A DNA stretch of 64,000 nt from Pseudomonas helmanticensis (GTDB lineage Bacteria; Pseudomonadota; Gammaproteobacteria; Pseudomonadales; Pseudomonadaceae). Location: contig NZ_FXUY01000001.1 of the NCBI RefSeq assembly GCF_900182985.1, positions 3,844,001 through 3,908,000 on the forward strand, written 5' to 3'. Positions 40,929 to 49,875 of this stretch are shown piece by piece. The notes beneath the pieces are model-generated. The model was given only the letters and a program-made list of their open reading frames with translations, made no database searches and was not told the origin of the DNA. The stretch's first letter is position 1; every line of letters begins with the position of its first letter. Made by a program: the position numbers and the translations under genes.

Positions 40929-40944
40929 TGGCAAGTTCCCTGCA
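40929..40944 (+). promoter_or_regulatory. Candidate sigma-54 promoter of phaC1
   Basis: TGGCAAG-TTCC-CTGCA with GG at 40930-40931 and GC at 40942-40943, the exact -24/-12 spacing of ten bases, about 126 bases before the phaC1 start. A sigma-54-like site upstream of phaC1 has been proposed for P. aeruginosa. Confidence 0.55.
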
Positions 40945-41069
40945 GTGCTCTACGACTGTAAAGCAGCTATGCAGAATTAACGGTCACCCGAGCAGTAGTA
41001 CCTGGCATTGGCTGTGGAACTGCACAGCACAAAACCGGGTACTCGTCTCAGGACAATGGAGCGTCGTAG

Positions 41070-42749
41070 ATGAGTAACAAGAATAACGATGACCTGAAGT
41101 ACCAAGCCTCGGAAAACACCCTGGGGCTTAATCCCGTCGTTGGGCTACGCGGAAAGGATCTGCTGGCCTCTGCTCGTATGGTGCTCAAACAGGCCATCAA
41201 ACAACCGATCCATAGCGTCAAACACGTCACCCATTTCGGCCTCGAACTGAAGAACGTGCTGTTCGGCAAATCCGAACTGCAACCGGCTGGCGATGACCGT
41301 CGCTTCGCCGATCCGGCGTGGAGCCAGAACCCGCTCTACAAACGTTATCTGCAAACCTACCTGGCATGGCGCAAGGAACTCCATTCCTGGATCGATGACA
41401 GTAGCCTGTCACCCAAAGACATCGCACGCGGTCACTTCGTCATCAATCTGATGACCGAAGCCATGGCCCCGACCAACACTGCCGCCAACCCGGCTGCGGT
41501 GAAACGCTTCTTCGAAACCGGCGGCAAGAGCCTGCTCGATGGCCTCTCGCATCTGGCCAAGGATCTGGTGCACAACGGCGGCATGCCGAGCCAGGTCAAC
41601 ATGGGCGCGTTCGAGGTCGGCAAGAGCCTCGGCGTCACCGAAGGTGCGGTGGTGTTTCGCAACGACGTGCTGGAGCTGATCCAGTACAAGCCGATCACCG
41701 AGCAAGTCCACGAGCGCCCGTTGCTGGTGGTGCCGCCGCAGATCAACAAGTTCTACGTATTCGATTTGAGCCCGGACAAGAGTCTGGCGCGCTTCTGCCT
41801 GCGCAATAACGTGCAGACGTTCATCGTCAGCTGGCGCAACCCGACCAAGGCGCAGCGCGAGTGGGGCCTGTCGACGTACATCGACGCGCTGAAAGAAGCG
41901 GTCGACGTGGTCACCGCGATCACCGGCAGCAAAGATGTGAACATGCTCGGCGCCTGCTCCGGTGGCATCACCTGCACCGCCCTGCTCGGCCACTACGCGG
42001 CTATCGGCGAGAAGAAGGTCAATGCCCTCACGCTGCTGGTCAGCGTGCTCGACACGACGCTGGACAGCGACGTCGCCCTGTTCGTCGACGAGCAGACCCT
42101 GGAGACCGCCAAGCGCCATTCGTACCAGGCTGGCGTGCTCGAAGGCAAAGACATGGCCAAGGTCTTTGCGTGGATGCGCCCCAACGACCTGATCTGGAAC
42201 TACTGGGTCAACAACTACCTGCTCGGCAACGAACCGCCGGTGTTCGACATCCTGTTCTGGAACAACGACACCACACGGTTGCCGGCGGCGTTCCACGGCG
42301 ACCTGATCGAGATGTTCAAAAACAACCCACTGATCCGCCCGAATGCACTGGAAGTGTGCGGCACACCGATCGACCTCAAGCAGGTCACGGCCGATATCTT
42401 CTCGCTGGCCGGCACCAACGATCACATCACGCCGTGGAAGTCCTGCTACAAGTCGGCGCAGCTGTTCGGCGGCAAAGTGGAATTCGTGCTGTCGAGCAGC
42501 GGGCATATCCAGAGCATCCTCAACCCGCCGGGCAACCCGAAATCGCGTTACATGACCAGCGAAGAAATGGCCGCGAATGCCGATGACTGGCAGGAAAACT
42601 CGACCAAGCACACTGATTCCTGGTGGCTGTACTGGCAGACGTGGCAAGCCGAACGTTCGGGCAACCTGAAAAAGGCCCCGCTGAAACTGGGCAACAAAGC
42701 GTATCCGGCAGGCGAAGCCTCGCCGGGCACCTACGTTCACGAGCGGTAA
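41070..42749 (+). CDS. phaC1: Class II poly(3-hydroxyalkanoate) synthase 1
   Basis: 559 residues, class II length. The lipase-like box GACSGG holds the catalytic Cys296; Asp451 (TNDHITPW) and His479 (SSGHIQ) complete the triad. It polymerises medium-chain-length (R)-3-hydroxyacyl-CoA into granules in the cytoplasm. First gene of phaC1-phaZ-phaC2-phaD. A sigma-54-like promoter candidate lies upstream and a palindromic repeat follows, before phaZ. Confidence 0.97.
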   Translation: MSNKNNDDLKYQASENTLGLNPVVGLRGKDLLASARMVLKQAIKQPIHSVKHVTHFGLELKNVLFGKSELQPAGDDRRFADPAWSQNPLYKRYLQTYLAWRKELHSWIDDSSLSPKDIARGHFVINLMTEAMAPTNTAANPAAVKRFFETGGKSLLDGLSHLAKDLVHNGGMPSQVNMGAFEVGKSLGVTEGAVVFRNDVLELIQYKPITEQVHERPLLVVPPQINKFYVFDLSPDKSLARFCLRNNVQTFIVSWRNPTKAQREWGLSTYIDALKEAVDVVTAITGSKDVNMLGACSGGITCTALLGHYAAIGEKKVNALTLLVSVLDTTLDSDVALFVDEQTLETAKRHSYQAGVLEGKDMAKVFAWMRPNDLIWNYWVNNYLLGNEPPVFDILFWNNDTTRLPAAFHGDLIEMFKNNPLIRPNALEVCGTPIDLKQVTADIFSLAGTNDHITPWKSCYKSAQLFGGKVEFVLSSSGHIQSILNPPGNPKSRYMTSEEMAANADDWQENSTKHTDSWWLYWQTWQAERSGNLKKAPLKLGNKAYPAGEASPGTYVHER

Positions 42750-42767
42750 CTGACACCACCCCTCCCC

Positions 42768-42854
42768 TGTAGGAGCTGCCGCAGGCTGCGATCTTTTGAC
42801 TTTTGATTTTTAAAAAACAAGATCAAAAGATCGCAGCCTTCGGCAGTTCCTACA
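42768..42854. repeat. REP-pair element between phaC1 and phaZ, TGTAGGAGCTGCCGCAGGC family
   Basis: 30-base inverted arms at 42768-42797 and 42825-42854 with two mismatches, within the pha operon. Confidence 0.9.
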
Positions 42855-42891
42855 CGGGGTGTGGTGAATTTAAATCCACAGGGCCTGACGC

Positions 42892-43746
42892 ATGCCGCAA
42901 CCGTTCATATTCCGTACCGTCGATCTGGATGGTCAGACCATCCGCACGGCGGTACGCCCCGGCAAGCCTCACTTGACGCCCTTGCTGATTTTCAACGGCA
43001 TCGGCGCCAACCTGGAGCTGGTGTTTCCATTTGTCGCGGCGCTGGACCCGGATCTGGAAGTGATCGCCTTCGACGTCCCCGGTGTCGGCGGCTCCTCGAC
43101 GCCGAACCGGCCGTATCGCTTTCCCGGCCTGGCCAAGCTGACCTCGCGGATGCTCGATTACCTCGATTACGGCCAGGTCAACGTCATCGGCGTGTCGTGG
43201 GGCGGCGCACTCGCGCAGCAGTTCGCCTACGACTACCCCGAACGCTGCAAGAAACTGGTGCTGGCGGCGACTGCGGCCGGTGCGGTGATGGTGCCGGGCA
43301 AACCGAAAGTGCTGTGGATGATGGCCAGTCCACGGCGCTACATTCAGCCCTCGCACGTGATCCGCATCGCGCCGCTGATCTATGGCGGCTCGTTCCGTCG
43401 CGACCCGACCCTGGCCGCCAGCCACGCGGCGAAGGTGCGCTCGGCGGGCAAGCTCGGTTATTACTGGCAGCTGTTTGCCGGCCTCGGCTGGACCAGCATT
43501 CACTGGCTGCACAAGATCCATCAGCCGACGCTGGTGCTGGCCGGTGACGACGATCCACTGATCCCGCTGATCAACATGCGCATGCTCGCCTGGCGCATTC
43601 CCAACGCGCAGTTGCACATCATCGATGACGGCCATCTGTTCCTGATCACCCGCGCCGAAGCCGTGGCGCCGATCATCATGAAGTTTCTCCAGGAGGAACG
43701 TCAGCGCGCGGTGATGCATCCGCATCCGACACCGCAGGGCGGCTAA
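42892..43746 (+). CDS. phaZ: Intracellular poly(3-hydroxyalkanoate) depolymerase
   Basis: 284 residues, alpha/beta hydrolase. Lipase box GVSWGG with Ser102; Asp in VLAGDDDPLIP (about 221) and His in DGHLFL (about 248) form the triad known for mcl-PHA depolymerases. It releases 3-hydroxy acids from the granule when carbon is short. No signal peptide. Between the two synthase genes, as always in mcl-PHA clusters. Confidence 0.97.
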   Translation: MPQPFIFRTVDLDGQTIRTAVRPGKPHLTPLLIFNGIGANLELVFPFVAALDPDLEVIAFDVPGVGGSSTPNRPYRFPGLAKLTSRMLDYLDYGQVNVIGVSWGGALAQQFAYDYPERCKKLVLAATAAGAVMVPGKPKVLWMMASPRRYIQPSHVIRIAPLIYGGSFRRDPTLAASHAAKVRSAGKLGYYWQLFAGLGWTSIHWLHKIHQPTLVLAGDDDPLIPLINMRMLAWRIPNAQLHIIDDGHLFLITRAEAVAPIIMKFLQEERQRAVMHPHPTPQGG

Positions 43747-43884
43747 GCGCTGCGGCAGGCTTTATGCAGGGCTTTACAGAAAGTGCGTGGCAGGACGCCG
43801 CGCAGGCAGCAACCGATAACAGCGTCTATGGTGTTCTGGTTCGGTGAATGTGTTTTTGGCCTGAAGACGAAGGAGTGTTGAGTC

Positions 43885-45567
43885 ATGCGCGACAAACCAG
43901 CGACGGGCGGAGTGCCCAGCCCCGCCGTGTTCATCAACGCACAAAGTGCGATCACCGGCCTGCGTGGCCGGGACCTGATCTCGACCTTGCGCAGCGTCGC
44001 CGCCCATGGTTTGCGCAACCCGATTCATAGCGCAAAACACGCCTTGAAACTCGGCGGCCAACTGGGCCGCGTGCTGCTCGGCGAAACCCTGCACCCGACC
44101 AATCCACAGGACAGCCGTTTCGCTGATCCGGCGTGGAGCCTCAACCCATTTTACCGGCGCAGCCTGCAGGCGTATCTGGCCTGGCAGAAGCAGGTCAAAA
44201 GCTGGATCGACGACAGCGACATGAACCCGGAAGACCGCGCTCGCGCGCACTTCGCTTTCACCCTGCTCAACGACGCGGTGGCGCCGTCCAACACCCTGCT
44301 CAATCCGCTGGCGGTGAAAGAGCTTTTCAACTCCGGCGGCCACAGTCTGGTGCGCGGCCTCAGTCATTTATTCGATGACTTGCTGCACAACGACGGTTTG
44401 CCGCGCCAGGTGACCAAACAGGCTTTCGAGGTCGGCAAGACCGTCGCCACCACCACCGGCTCAGTGGTGTTTCGCAACGATTTGCTTGAGCTGATCCAGT
44501 ACAAGCCAATGAGCGAAAAGCAGTACGCCAAGCCGCTACTGGTGGTGCCGCCGCAAATCAACAAGTACTACATTTTCGACCTGAGCCCGCACAACAGCTT
44601 CGTCCAGTACGCGCTGAAGAACGGCTTGCAGACGTTCATGATCAGCTGGCGTAACCCGGATGTGCGCCATCGCGAATGGGGCCTGTCGACCTACGTCGAG
44701 GCGGTGGAGGAGGCAATGAACATCTGCCGGGCGATCACCGGCGCCCGCGAGGTCAACCTGATGGGTGCCTGCGCTGGCGGGCTGACCATCGCCGCGCTGC
44801 AAGGGCATTTGCAGGCCAAGCGGCAACTGCGTCGGGTCTCCAGTGCGACCTATCTGGTCAGCCTGCTCGACAGTGAAATCGAAACCTCGGCCACACTGTT
44901 TGCCGATGAGCAAACCCTCGAAGCCGCCAAGCGTCGTTCCTATCAGAAAGGCGTGCTCGACGGTCGCGACATGGCCAAAGTCTTCGCCTGGATGCGCCCC
45001 AACGATCTGATCTGGAGCTACTTCGTCAACAACTACCTGTTGGGCAAAGAGCCGCCGGCGTTCGACATTCTCTACTGGAACAACGACAACACCCGCCTGC
45101 CTGCGGCGTTTCACGGCGACTTGCTGGACTTCTTCAAACACAACCCGCTGACCCATCCGGGTGGCCTGGAAGTCTGTGGCACGCCGATCGACCTGCAGAA
45201 AGTCACCGTCGACAGCTTCAGCGTCGCTGGCATGAACGACCACATTACGCCATGGGATGCAGTGTATCGCTCGACCTTGCTGCTCGGCGGCGAGCGACGT
45301 TTCGTGCTGTCCAACAGCGGCCATGTGCAGAGCATTCTCAACCCACCGAGCAACCCGAAAGCCGCGTACGTCGAGAACGGCAAGATGAGCAGCGATCCAC
45401 GCGCCTGGTACTACGACGCCAAGCACGTCGATGGCAGTTGGTGGCCGCAGTGGCTGGAATGGATTCAACAGCGCTCCGGCGCGCAGCACGAAACCTCGTT
45501 CACCCTCGGCAACCCTAACTATCCACCGATGGAGGCAGCGCCCGGTACCTACGTGCGTGTGCGCTGA
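43885..45567 (+). CDS. phaC2: Class II poly(3-hydroxyalkanoate) synthase 2
   Basis: 560 residues. Catalytic Cys296 in GACAGG, Asp452 in MNDHITPW and His480 in NSGHVQ. It aligns end to end with PhaC1 of this window (for instance NPLAVKELF, LELIQYKP and DMAKVFAWMRPNDLIW), so it is a paralogue of the usual PhaC1/PhaC2 pair. 138 bases after phaZ, 30 bases before phaD. Confidence 0.97.
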   Translation: MRDKPATGGVPSPAVFINAQSAITGLRGRDLISTLRSVAAHGLRNPIHSAKHALKLGGQLGRVLLGETLHPTNPQDSRFADPAWSLNPFYRRSLQAYLAWQKQVKSWIDDSDMNPEDRARAHFAFTLLNDAVAPSNTLLNPLAVKELFNSGGHSLVRGLSHLFDDLLHNDGLPRQVTKQAFEVGKTVATTTGSVVFRNDLLELIQYKPMSEKQYAKPLLVVPPQINKYYIFDLSPHNSFVQYALKNGLQTFMISWRNPDVRHREWGLSTYVEAVEEAMNICRAITGAREVNLMGACAGGLTIAALQGHLQAKRQLRRVSSATYLVSLLDSEIETSATLFADEQTLEAAKRRSYQKGVLDGRDMAKVFAWMRPNDLIWSYFVNNYLLGKEPPAFDILYWNNDNTRLPAAFHGDLLDFFKHNPLTHPGGLEVCGTPIDLQKVTVDSFSVAGMNDHITPWDAVYRSTLLLGGERRFVLSNSGHVQSILNPPSNPKAAYVENGKMSSDPRAWYYDAKHVDGSWWPQWLEWIQQRSGAQHETSFTLGNPNYPPMEAAPGTYVRVR

Positions 45568-45597
45568 CGCTTAACCGAACTTTTCTAAGAAGACTGG

Positions 45598-46218
45598 ATG
45601 AAAACCCGCGACCGGATTCTCGAATGTGCTTTGCAATTGTTCAACGAAAAGGGCGAGCCGAACGTTTCCACCATGGAGGTGGCCAACGAAATGGGGATCA
45701 GCCCGGGCAACCTCTACTACCACTTCCATGGCAAGGAACCGCTGATTCTCGGGTTGTTCGAACGCTTCCAGAATGAACTGGCGCCGCTGCTGGATCCGCC
45801 ATCGGATGTCGAGCTGGCACCGGAGGATTACTGGCTGTTTTTGCATTTGATCGTCGAGCGGCTGGCGCAGTATCGGTTCCTGTTTCAGGACCTGTCGAAC
45901 CTCGCCGGACGCTTGCCGAAACTGGCCAAGGGCATTCGCAATCTGCTCAATGCATTGAAGCGCACGCTGGCGTCGTTGCTGGCGCGGTTGAAGGCGGGGG
46001 GGCAATTGGTCAGTGATACCCAGGCGTTGGGGCAGTTGGTGGAGCAGATCACCATGACGCTGCTGTTTTCGCTGGATTATCAGCGGATTCTGGATCGTGA
46101 GGGGGAAGTGAGGCTGGTGGTTTATCAGATCATGATGCTGGTGGCGCCGCATCTGTTGCCGCCGGTGAAAGTGGCGACAGAGCGAATGGCCCTGCAGTAC
46201 CTTGAAGATCATGACTGA
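45598..46218 (+). CDS. phaD: TetR-family regulator PhaD
   Basis: 206 residues. TetR helix-turn-helix at about 5-50 (TRDRILECALQLFNEKGEPNVSTMEVANEMGISPGNLYYHF) and an alpha-helical effector domain. PhaD activates the pha promoters, notably phaI, probably in response to a fatty-acid intermediate (established in P. putida). Last gene of the operon; a nested palindrome and a bidirectional terminator follow. Confidence 0.93.
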   Translation: MKTRDRILECALQLFNEKGEPNVSTMEVANEMGISPGNLYYHFHGKEPLILGLFERFQNELAPLLDPPSDVELAPEDYWLFLHLIVERLAQYRFLFQDLSNLAGRLPKLAKGIRNLLNALKRTLASLLARLKAGGQLVSDTQALGQLVEQITMTLLFSLDYQRILDREGEVRLVVYQIMMLVAPHLLPPVKVATERMALQYLEDHD

Positions 46219-46226
46219 ATCAAAAG

Positions 46227-46403
46227 CCCCTCACCCTAGCCCTCTCCCGGAGGGAGAGGGGACTGATCGGGGAATGCTTGAGATTTACGCCGACCTGATA
46301 GTGCGTTTCCGAATCCATAATCGATAAGGTCTTTCAGGTCGATGTATGGCGTAAGACACCTCGGTCGGCCCCCTCTCCCTCCGAGAGAGGGCTGGGGTGA
46401 GGG
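46227..46403. repeat. Nested palindromic repeat, copy 2 of 3
   Basis: Same terminal arms CCCTCACCCTAGCCCTCTCC and central CGACCTGA/TTTCAGGTCG as the copy at 30187; the centre has diverged. Between convergent phaD and phaF. Confidence 0.9.
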
Positions 46404-46425
46404 CAAGCTTTAAAACGCACAAACA

Positions 46426-46457
46426 AAAACGCCCGACCTTCACAGGCCGGGCGTTTT
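46426..46457. terminator. Bidirectional terminator between phaD and phaF
   Basis: 14-bp stem AAAACGCCCGACCT/AGGCCGGGCGTTTT with A run left and T run right; serves both convergent genes. Confidence 0.9.
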
Positions 46458-46473
46458 GTTTTGCCCTGATAAA

Positions 46474-47376
46474 TCAGGACTGACTGGTTGGCGTCGACGG
46501 CGTCGATGCAACAGTCGGGGTAGCCACCGGAGTCGGTGCTGCGGCGGAGTTCGACGCGCTCACCGGAGCTGCCGGAGTGGCCGGCTTGGCTGCAGCAGGC
46601 GCGGCCGGTTTCGGTGCAGCGGCTTTCGGTGCGGCCGGTTTTTTCACTGCCGGTTTTTTCGCCGCAGCAGGTTTCGCTGCAGGCTTGGCAGCCGGCTTCG
46701 CGGCAGCAGTTTTCGCTGCTGGCTTGGCCGCAGGCTTCGCTGCGGTTTTGGCCGCAGGTTTTGCTGCCGGTTTGGCGGCGGCTTTGGCGGCAACCGGTTT
46801 GGCTGCAGCTTTTGCTGCTGGCTTGGCGGCAGCAGTTTTCGCGGCAGGTTTAGCCGCTGCCTTGGCCAGTGGCTTGGCCGTCGTTTTAGCAGCAGGTTTG
46901 GCCGCCGCAGTTTTCGCTGCAGGCTTGGCAGCAGCGGTTTTCGCCGCCACAGGCTGAGCTTTCAGACCGGTGAGTTTTTCGATCTGTCTGGTCAGTGTGT
47001 CGACCTTGCTGTTGAGCGCTTTGACTTCATTGCGGCTCGGTACACCGAGGCGCGAAATCGCGCTGTTCAGGCGCTTGTCAAAAGCCCCTTCCAGCTCGTC
47101 CCACTTGCCCAGTGCGCGATCTTTCACGCCGCTGATGCGCGACTTGGCCGAGGTAGCAGAGTCCTTGGCGGCATCGACTTTCTTGCCAACTGCCGACTTG
47201 GTGAGCTTCTCGGCTTTCTCGCCGTCTTTGACCAATGTATCGAAGAGCTTGCTGCCGTCAGTGTCGATCTTCGAGTACACGCCTAAACCAGCCAGCCAGA
47301 TTTTGCGGGAGTAGGATTCGACCTTCCCGACCCACGAGCTGCTATCTTTTTTATCAGTAGTCTTTTTGCCAGCCAT
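46474..47376 (-). CDS. phaF: PHA granule-associated phasin PhaF
   Basis: 300 residues. The N-terminal half is a phasin domain (IWLAGLGVYSKIDTDGSKLF, then a coiled coil with TLTRQIEKLTG) that covers the granule. The C-terminal half is a histone-H1-like tail of AAKP-type repeats (about 145-265), strongly basic, which binds DNA and segregates granules with the nucleoid. The Ala-rich C-terminal end is neutral. 10 bases after phaI; same transcript. Confidence 0.95.
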   Translation of the reverse strand: MAGKKTTDKKDSSSWVGKVESYSRKIWLAGLGVYSKIDTDGSKLFDTLVKDGEKAEKLTKSAVGKKVDAAKDSATSAKSRISGVKDRALGKWDELEGAFDKRLNSAISRLGVPSRNEVKALNSKVDTLTRQIEKLTGLKAQPVAAKTAAAKPAAKTAAAKPAAKTTAKPLAKAAAKPAAKTAAAKPAAKAAAKPVAAKAAAKPAAKPAAKTAAKPAAKPAAKTAAAKPAAKPAAKPAAAKKPAVKKPAAPKAAAPKPAAPAAAKPATPAAPVSASNSAAAPTPVATPTVASTPSTPTSQS

Positions 47377-47386
47377 CCCGTTCTCC

Positions 47387-47809
47387 TTAAGATTTACGCG
47401 CGACGCGTTCGAGCAATGCCGTCAGCTCATCGAGCTTAGCAGAGAGTGTCTCAACGTCATGTTTAGACGGAATGCCGATACGATTCAAGGCGCTTGCTAC
47501 ACGGGAGTCGAACGCCTTCTCGACCTTGTCGAGCTGAACTTCGACGCGACCTTTGAATGAACTCACTTCACCCTTGGCTTCATCGATCTCGGCGTTGGCC
47601 GCTTCGAGTTTTTCGGTGACGGCTTTTTTGCCTTTCTTTTCAACAGTTTGACCAGCTTTGATCAACTCTTGAAAGTACTCGTTGCCCTCTTGGCCGACCT
47701 TGGCGTAGGCACCCAGGCCTGCCAGCCAGATCTTGCGGGCATAGGATTTGACGTCGCTCAGAGCAGAAGTCGAAGCGTCGATTTTTTTCTTCAAAATTAC
47801 TTTGGCCAT
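47387..47809 (-). CDS. phaI: PHA granule-associated phasin PhaI
   Basis: 140 residues from ATG 47809 (GAGGTG upstream). It matches the phasin half of PhaF (KIWLAGLGAYAKVGQEGNEYF; VEKAFDSRVASALNRIG; LSAKLDELTALLERV) and lacks the basic tail. Coats granules and sets their size. First gene of phaIF; divergent from nothing, with a REPIN upstream. Confidence 0.94.
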   Translation of the reverse strand: MAKVILKKKIDASTSALSDVKSYARKIWLAGLGAYAKVGQEGNEYFQELIKAGQTVEKKGKKAVTEKLEAANAEIDEAKGEVSSFKGRVEVQLDKVEKAFDSRVASALNRIGIPSKHDVETLSAKLDELTALLERVARKS

Positions 47810-47939
47810 GGTGCACCTCACGCGCAGAAGGTTTGAGGAACTGCCCGGACAAGTGTCGGGCTCATGCACAAAGTAAGTAGAAAAATTAGAAACGGCACCC
47901 TAACAACTGACATGAACAGAGGGAGCACCACAAAACAAA

Positions 47940-48028
47940 TGTAGGAGTGAGCCTGCTCGCGATAGCGGTCTGTCAATCAACATTCCAGTGACTGACAGAC
48001 CGCTATCGCGAGCAGGCTCACTCCTACA
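47940..48028. repeat. REPIN-like element, TGTAGGAGTGAGCCTGC variant
   Basis: Perfect 36-base inverted arms at 47940-47975 and 47993-48028, the longest arms in the window, between phaI and the granule-region gene. Confidence 0.92.
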
Positions 48029-48051
48029 GGGAATCGCGTTTCAAGCGGGAA

Positions 48052-48327
48052 TCAGACCAAAGCTTTGTCGAGGGCTTTCTCGATCTCGGCTTTGATCATG
48101 CCGCTCATGGCCGACATCATGATGCCCAGCTCAACATCGACCTTGATCGAATCGTCCGCCACATGCACCGCGCCTTTCACGCCCGAGCGCTTGAGGTTCA
48201 GGGTGTCGCCGGACCATTGCGGCTCCAGGCCATATTGCTCGGAAAGTTTCTGCGCGAGCTTGTCGGCCTTCTCGCGGGCGGCTTCCTTACCCAGGTTGTG
48301 GGCACGTTCAACACTGATTTTGGCCAT
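48052..48327 (-). CDS. PHA granule-region family protein
   Basis: 91 residues. Matches the small polyhydroxyalkanoic-acid-system family (N-terminal ISVERAHNLGKEAAREKADKL, then beta strands and IKAEIEKALDKAL). Members lie next to phasin genes, but their function is not established. Position equals PA5062. Divergent from ubiE. Confidence 0.85.
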   Translation of the reverse strand: MAKISVERAHNLGKEAAREKADKLAQKLSEQYGLEPQWSGDTLNLKRSGVKGAVHVADDSIKVDVELGIMMSAMSGMIKAEIEKALDKALV

Positions 48328-48481
48328 TGAATGCCTCCTGATTGATCAATAGGTGTCGGTAAATCTTGACCGCTGCTGCGGCAAATCGTCCCGAAGGTCG
48401 CCCATCTTACCTTTAGCCATTCCAAGACAAAGCATGGCTTGGGGATTAGAATGTCGCGCATTCTCTTTTGGTGACAGCGAT

Positions 48482-49252
48482 ATGACTGATCAGCGCAAAG
48501 GCAGCGATGCCGAACCCACCACTCACTTCGGCTTCAAAAACGTTCCGGAAAGCCAGAAAGCGGAAAAAGTCGCTGAGGTTTTCCACTCGGTAGCCGCCAA
48601 GTACGACCTGATGAACGACCTTCTGTCGGGCGGCATGCACCGTCTGTGGAAGCGTTTCGCGATCGAACTGTCGGGTGTGCGCAGCGGTAACCGCGTGCTG
48701 GACATCGCCGGCGGTACCGGCGACCTGACCAAAAAATTCTCGCACCTGGTCGGCCCGACCGGTCAGGTGGTATTGGCCGACATCAATGAATCGATGCTCA
48801 AGGTCGGCCGTGACCGCCTGCTCGATCTGGGTGTCGCCGGCAACGTCGAATTCGTTCAGGCGGACGCCGAAAAACTACCGTTCCCGGACAACCACTTCGA
48901 CTGCGTGACCATCGCCTTCGGCCTGCGCAACGTGACGCACAAGGAAGACGCCTTGCGCTCGATGCTGCGCGTGCTCAAGCCGGGCGGTCGTCTGCTGGTG
49001 CTGGAGTTCTCGAAGCCGACCAACGCGCTGATGTCGAAAGCCTACGACGCTTACTCGTTCGCCTTCATGCCGCTGATGGGCAAGCTGATCACCAACGACT
49101 CGGAAAGCTATCGCTACCTCGCCGAATCGATCCGCATGCACCCGAATCAGGAAACCCTGAAGTCGATGATGGTCGACGCCGGTTTCGACCGCGTGACCTA
49201 TCACAACATGACCGCAGGCATCGTCGCCCTGCACCGTGGCATCAAGCCCTGA
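48482..49252 (+). CDS. ubiE: Ubiquinone/menaquinone C-methyltransferase UbiE
   Basis: 256 residues. SAM motif [13 protein letters not shown], then [13 protein letters not shown], the UbiE signatures [18 protein letters not shown] and [17 protein letters not shown]. It C-methylates the ubiquinone precursor ring. The stop shares a base with the ubiJ start. ATG 48482 matches the family start. Confidence 0.97.
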   Translation: MTDQRKGSDAEPTTHFGFKNVPESQKAEKVAEVFHSVAAKYDLMNDLLSGGMHRLWKRFAIELSGVRSGNRVLDIAGGTGDLTKKFSHLVGPTGQVVLADINESMLKVGRDRLLDLGVAGNVEFVQADAEKLPFPDNHFDCVTIAFGLRNVTHKEDALRSMLRVLKPGGRLLVLEFSKPTNALMSKAYDAYSFAFMPLMGKLITNDSESYRYLAESIRMHPNQETLKSMMVDAGFDRVTYHNMTAGIVALHRGIKP

Positions 49253-49875
49253 TGTTGCTCACCGGGCTGCTCGCCAGCGTTGAACTCGGCCTCAACCGGG
49301 TGCTGCGTCTCGACAGCACGGCGCTGCCGCGGCTGGCGCATTTGACCGGCAAGGTGATTGCCGTCGACTGCCGCAGCCCGGCACTGCAACTGTTCATCCT
49401 GCCGAGCGACGAAGGTCTGATGCTGGCCTCGCACTGGGAAACCGGTGTCGACTGCACCCTGCGTGCCCCGGCATCCAGCCTGCTGAAACTGGCCGTGAGC
49501 AAAGACAAGACTGCGGTGTTGCACGCCCCGGAAGTCGAGCTCGATGGCGACAGCGGCGTGCTGCTGGAATTGGCCGGCGTGTTGCAGGATCTTGAGCTGG
49601 ACTGGGAGTACGAACTCTCGCGCTGGCTGGGACCTGTCGCCACGCAACTGATTGGCGGTCATCTGCGCAGCCGCGCACGCTGGTATCAACAAGGATTTGC
49701 CAGCCTCAACCAGAATCTCGCCGAATACCTCGCCGAAGAATCGCGCACCCTCGTCGGGCAGCGCGAAGCCGAAGCGCGCTTCAGCGAACTGGACCGGATC
49801 AAACTTGATCTGGAACGTCTCGAGGCGCGTTTCGAGCGCCTTTCCCGATCCCTCGACCCAAGCGATAACGCATGA
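49252..49875 (+). CDS. ubiJ: Ubiquinone biosynthesis accessory factor UbiJ (SCP2-like)
   Basis: 207 residues. N-terminal SCP2 lipid-binding domain (about 15-110, LIRL-like core with [13 protein letters not shown]) and a C-terminal coiled coil ([23 protein letters not shown]). It organises the soluble Ubi complex. Overlaps ubiE by one base and ubiB by four. Confidence 0.92.
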   Translation: MLLTGLLASVELGLNRVLRLDSTALPRLAHLTGKVIAVDCRSPALQLFILPSDEGLMLASHWETGVDCTLRAPASSLLKLAVSKDKTAVLHAPEVELDGDSGVLLELAGVLQDLELDWEYELSRWLGPVATQLIGGHLRSRARWYQQGFASLNQNLAEYLAEESRTLVGQREAEARFSELDRIKLDLERLEARFERLSRSLDPSDNA

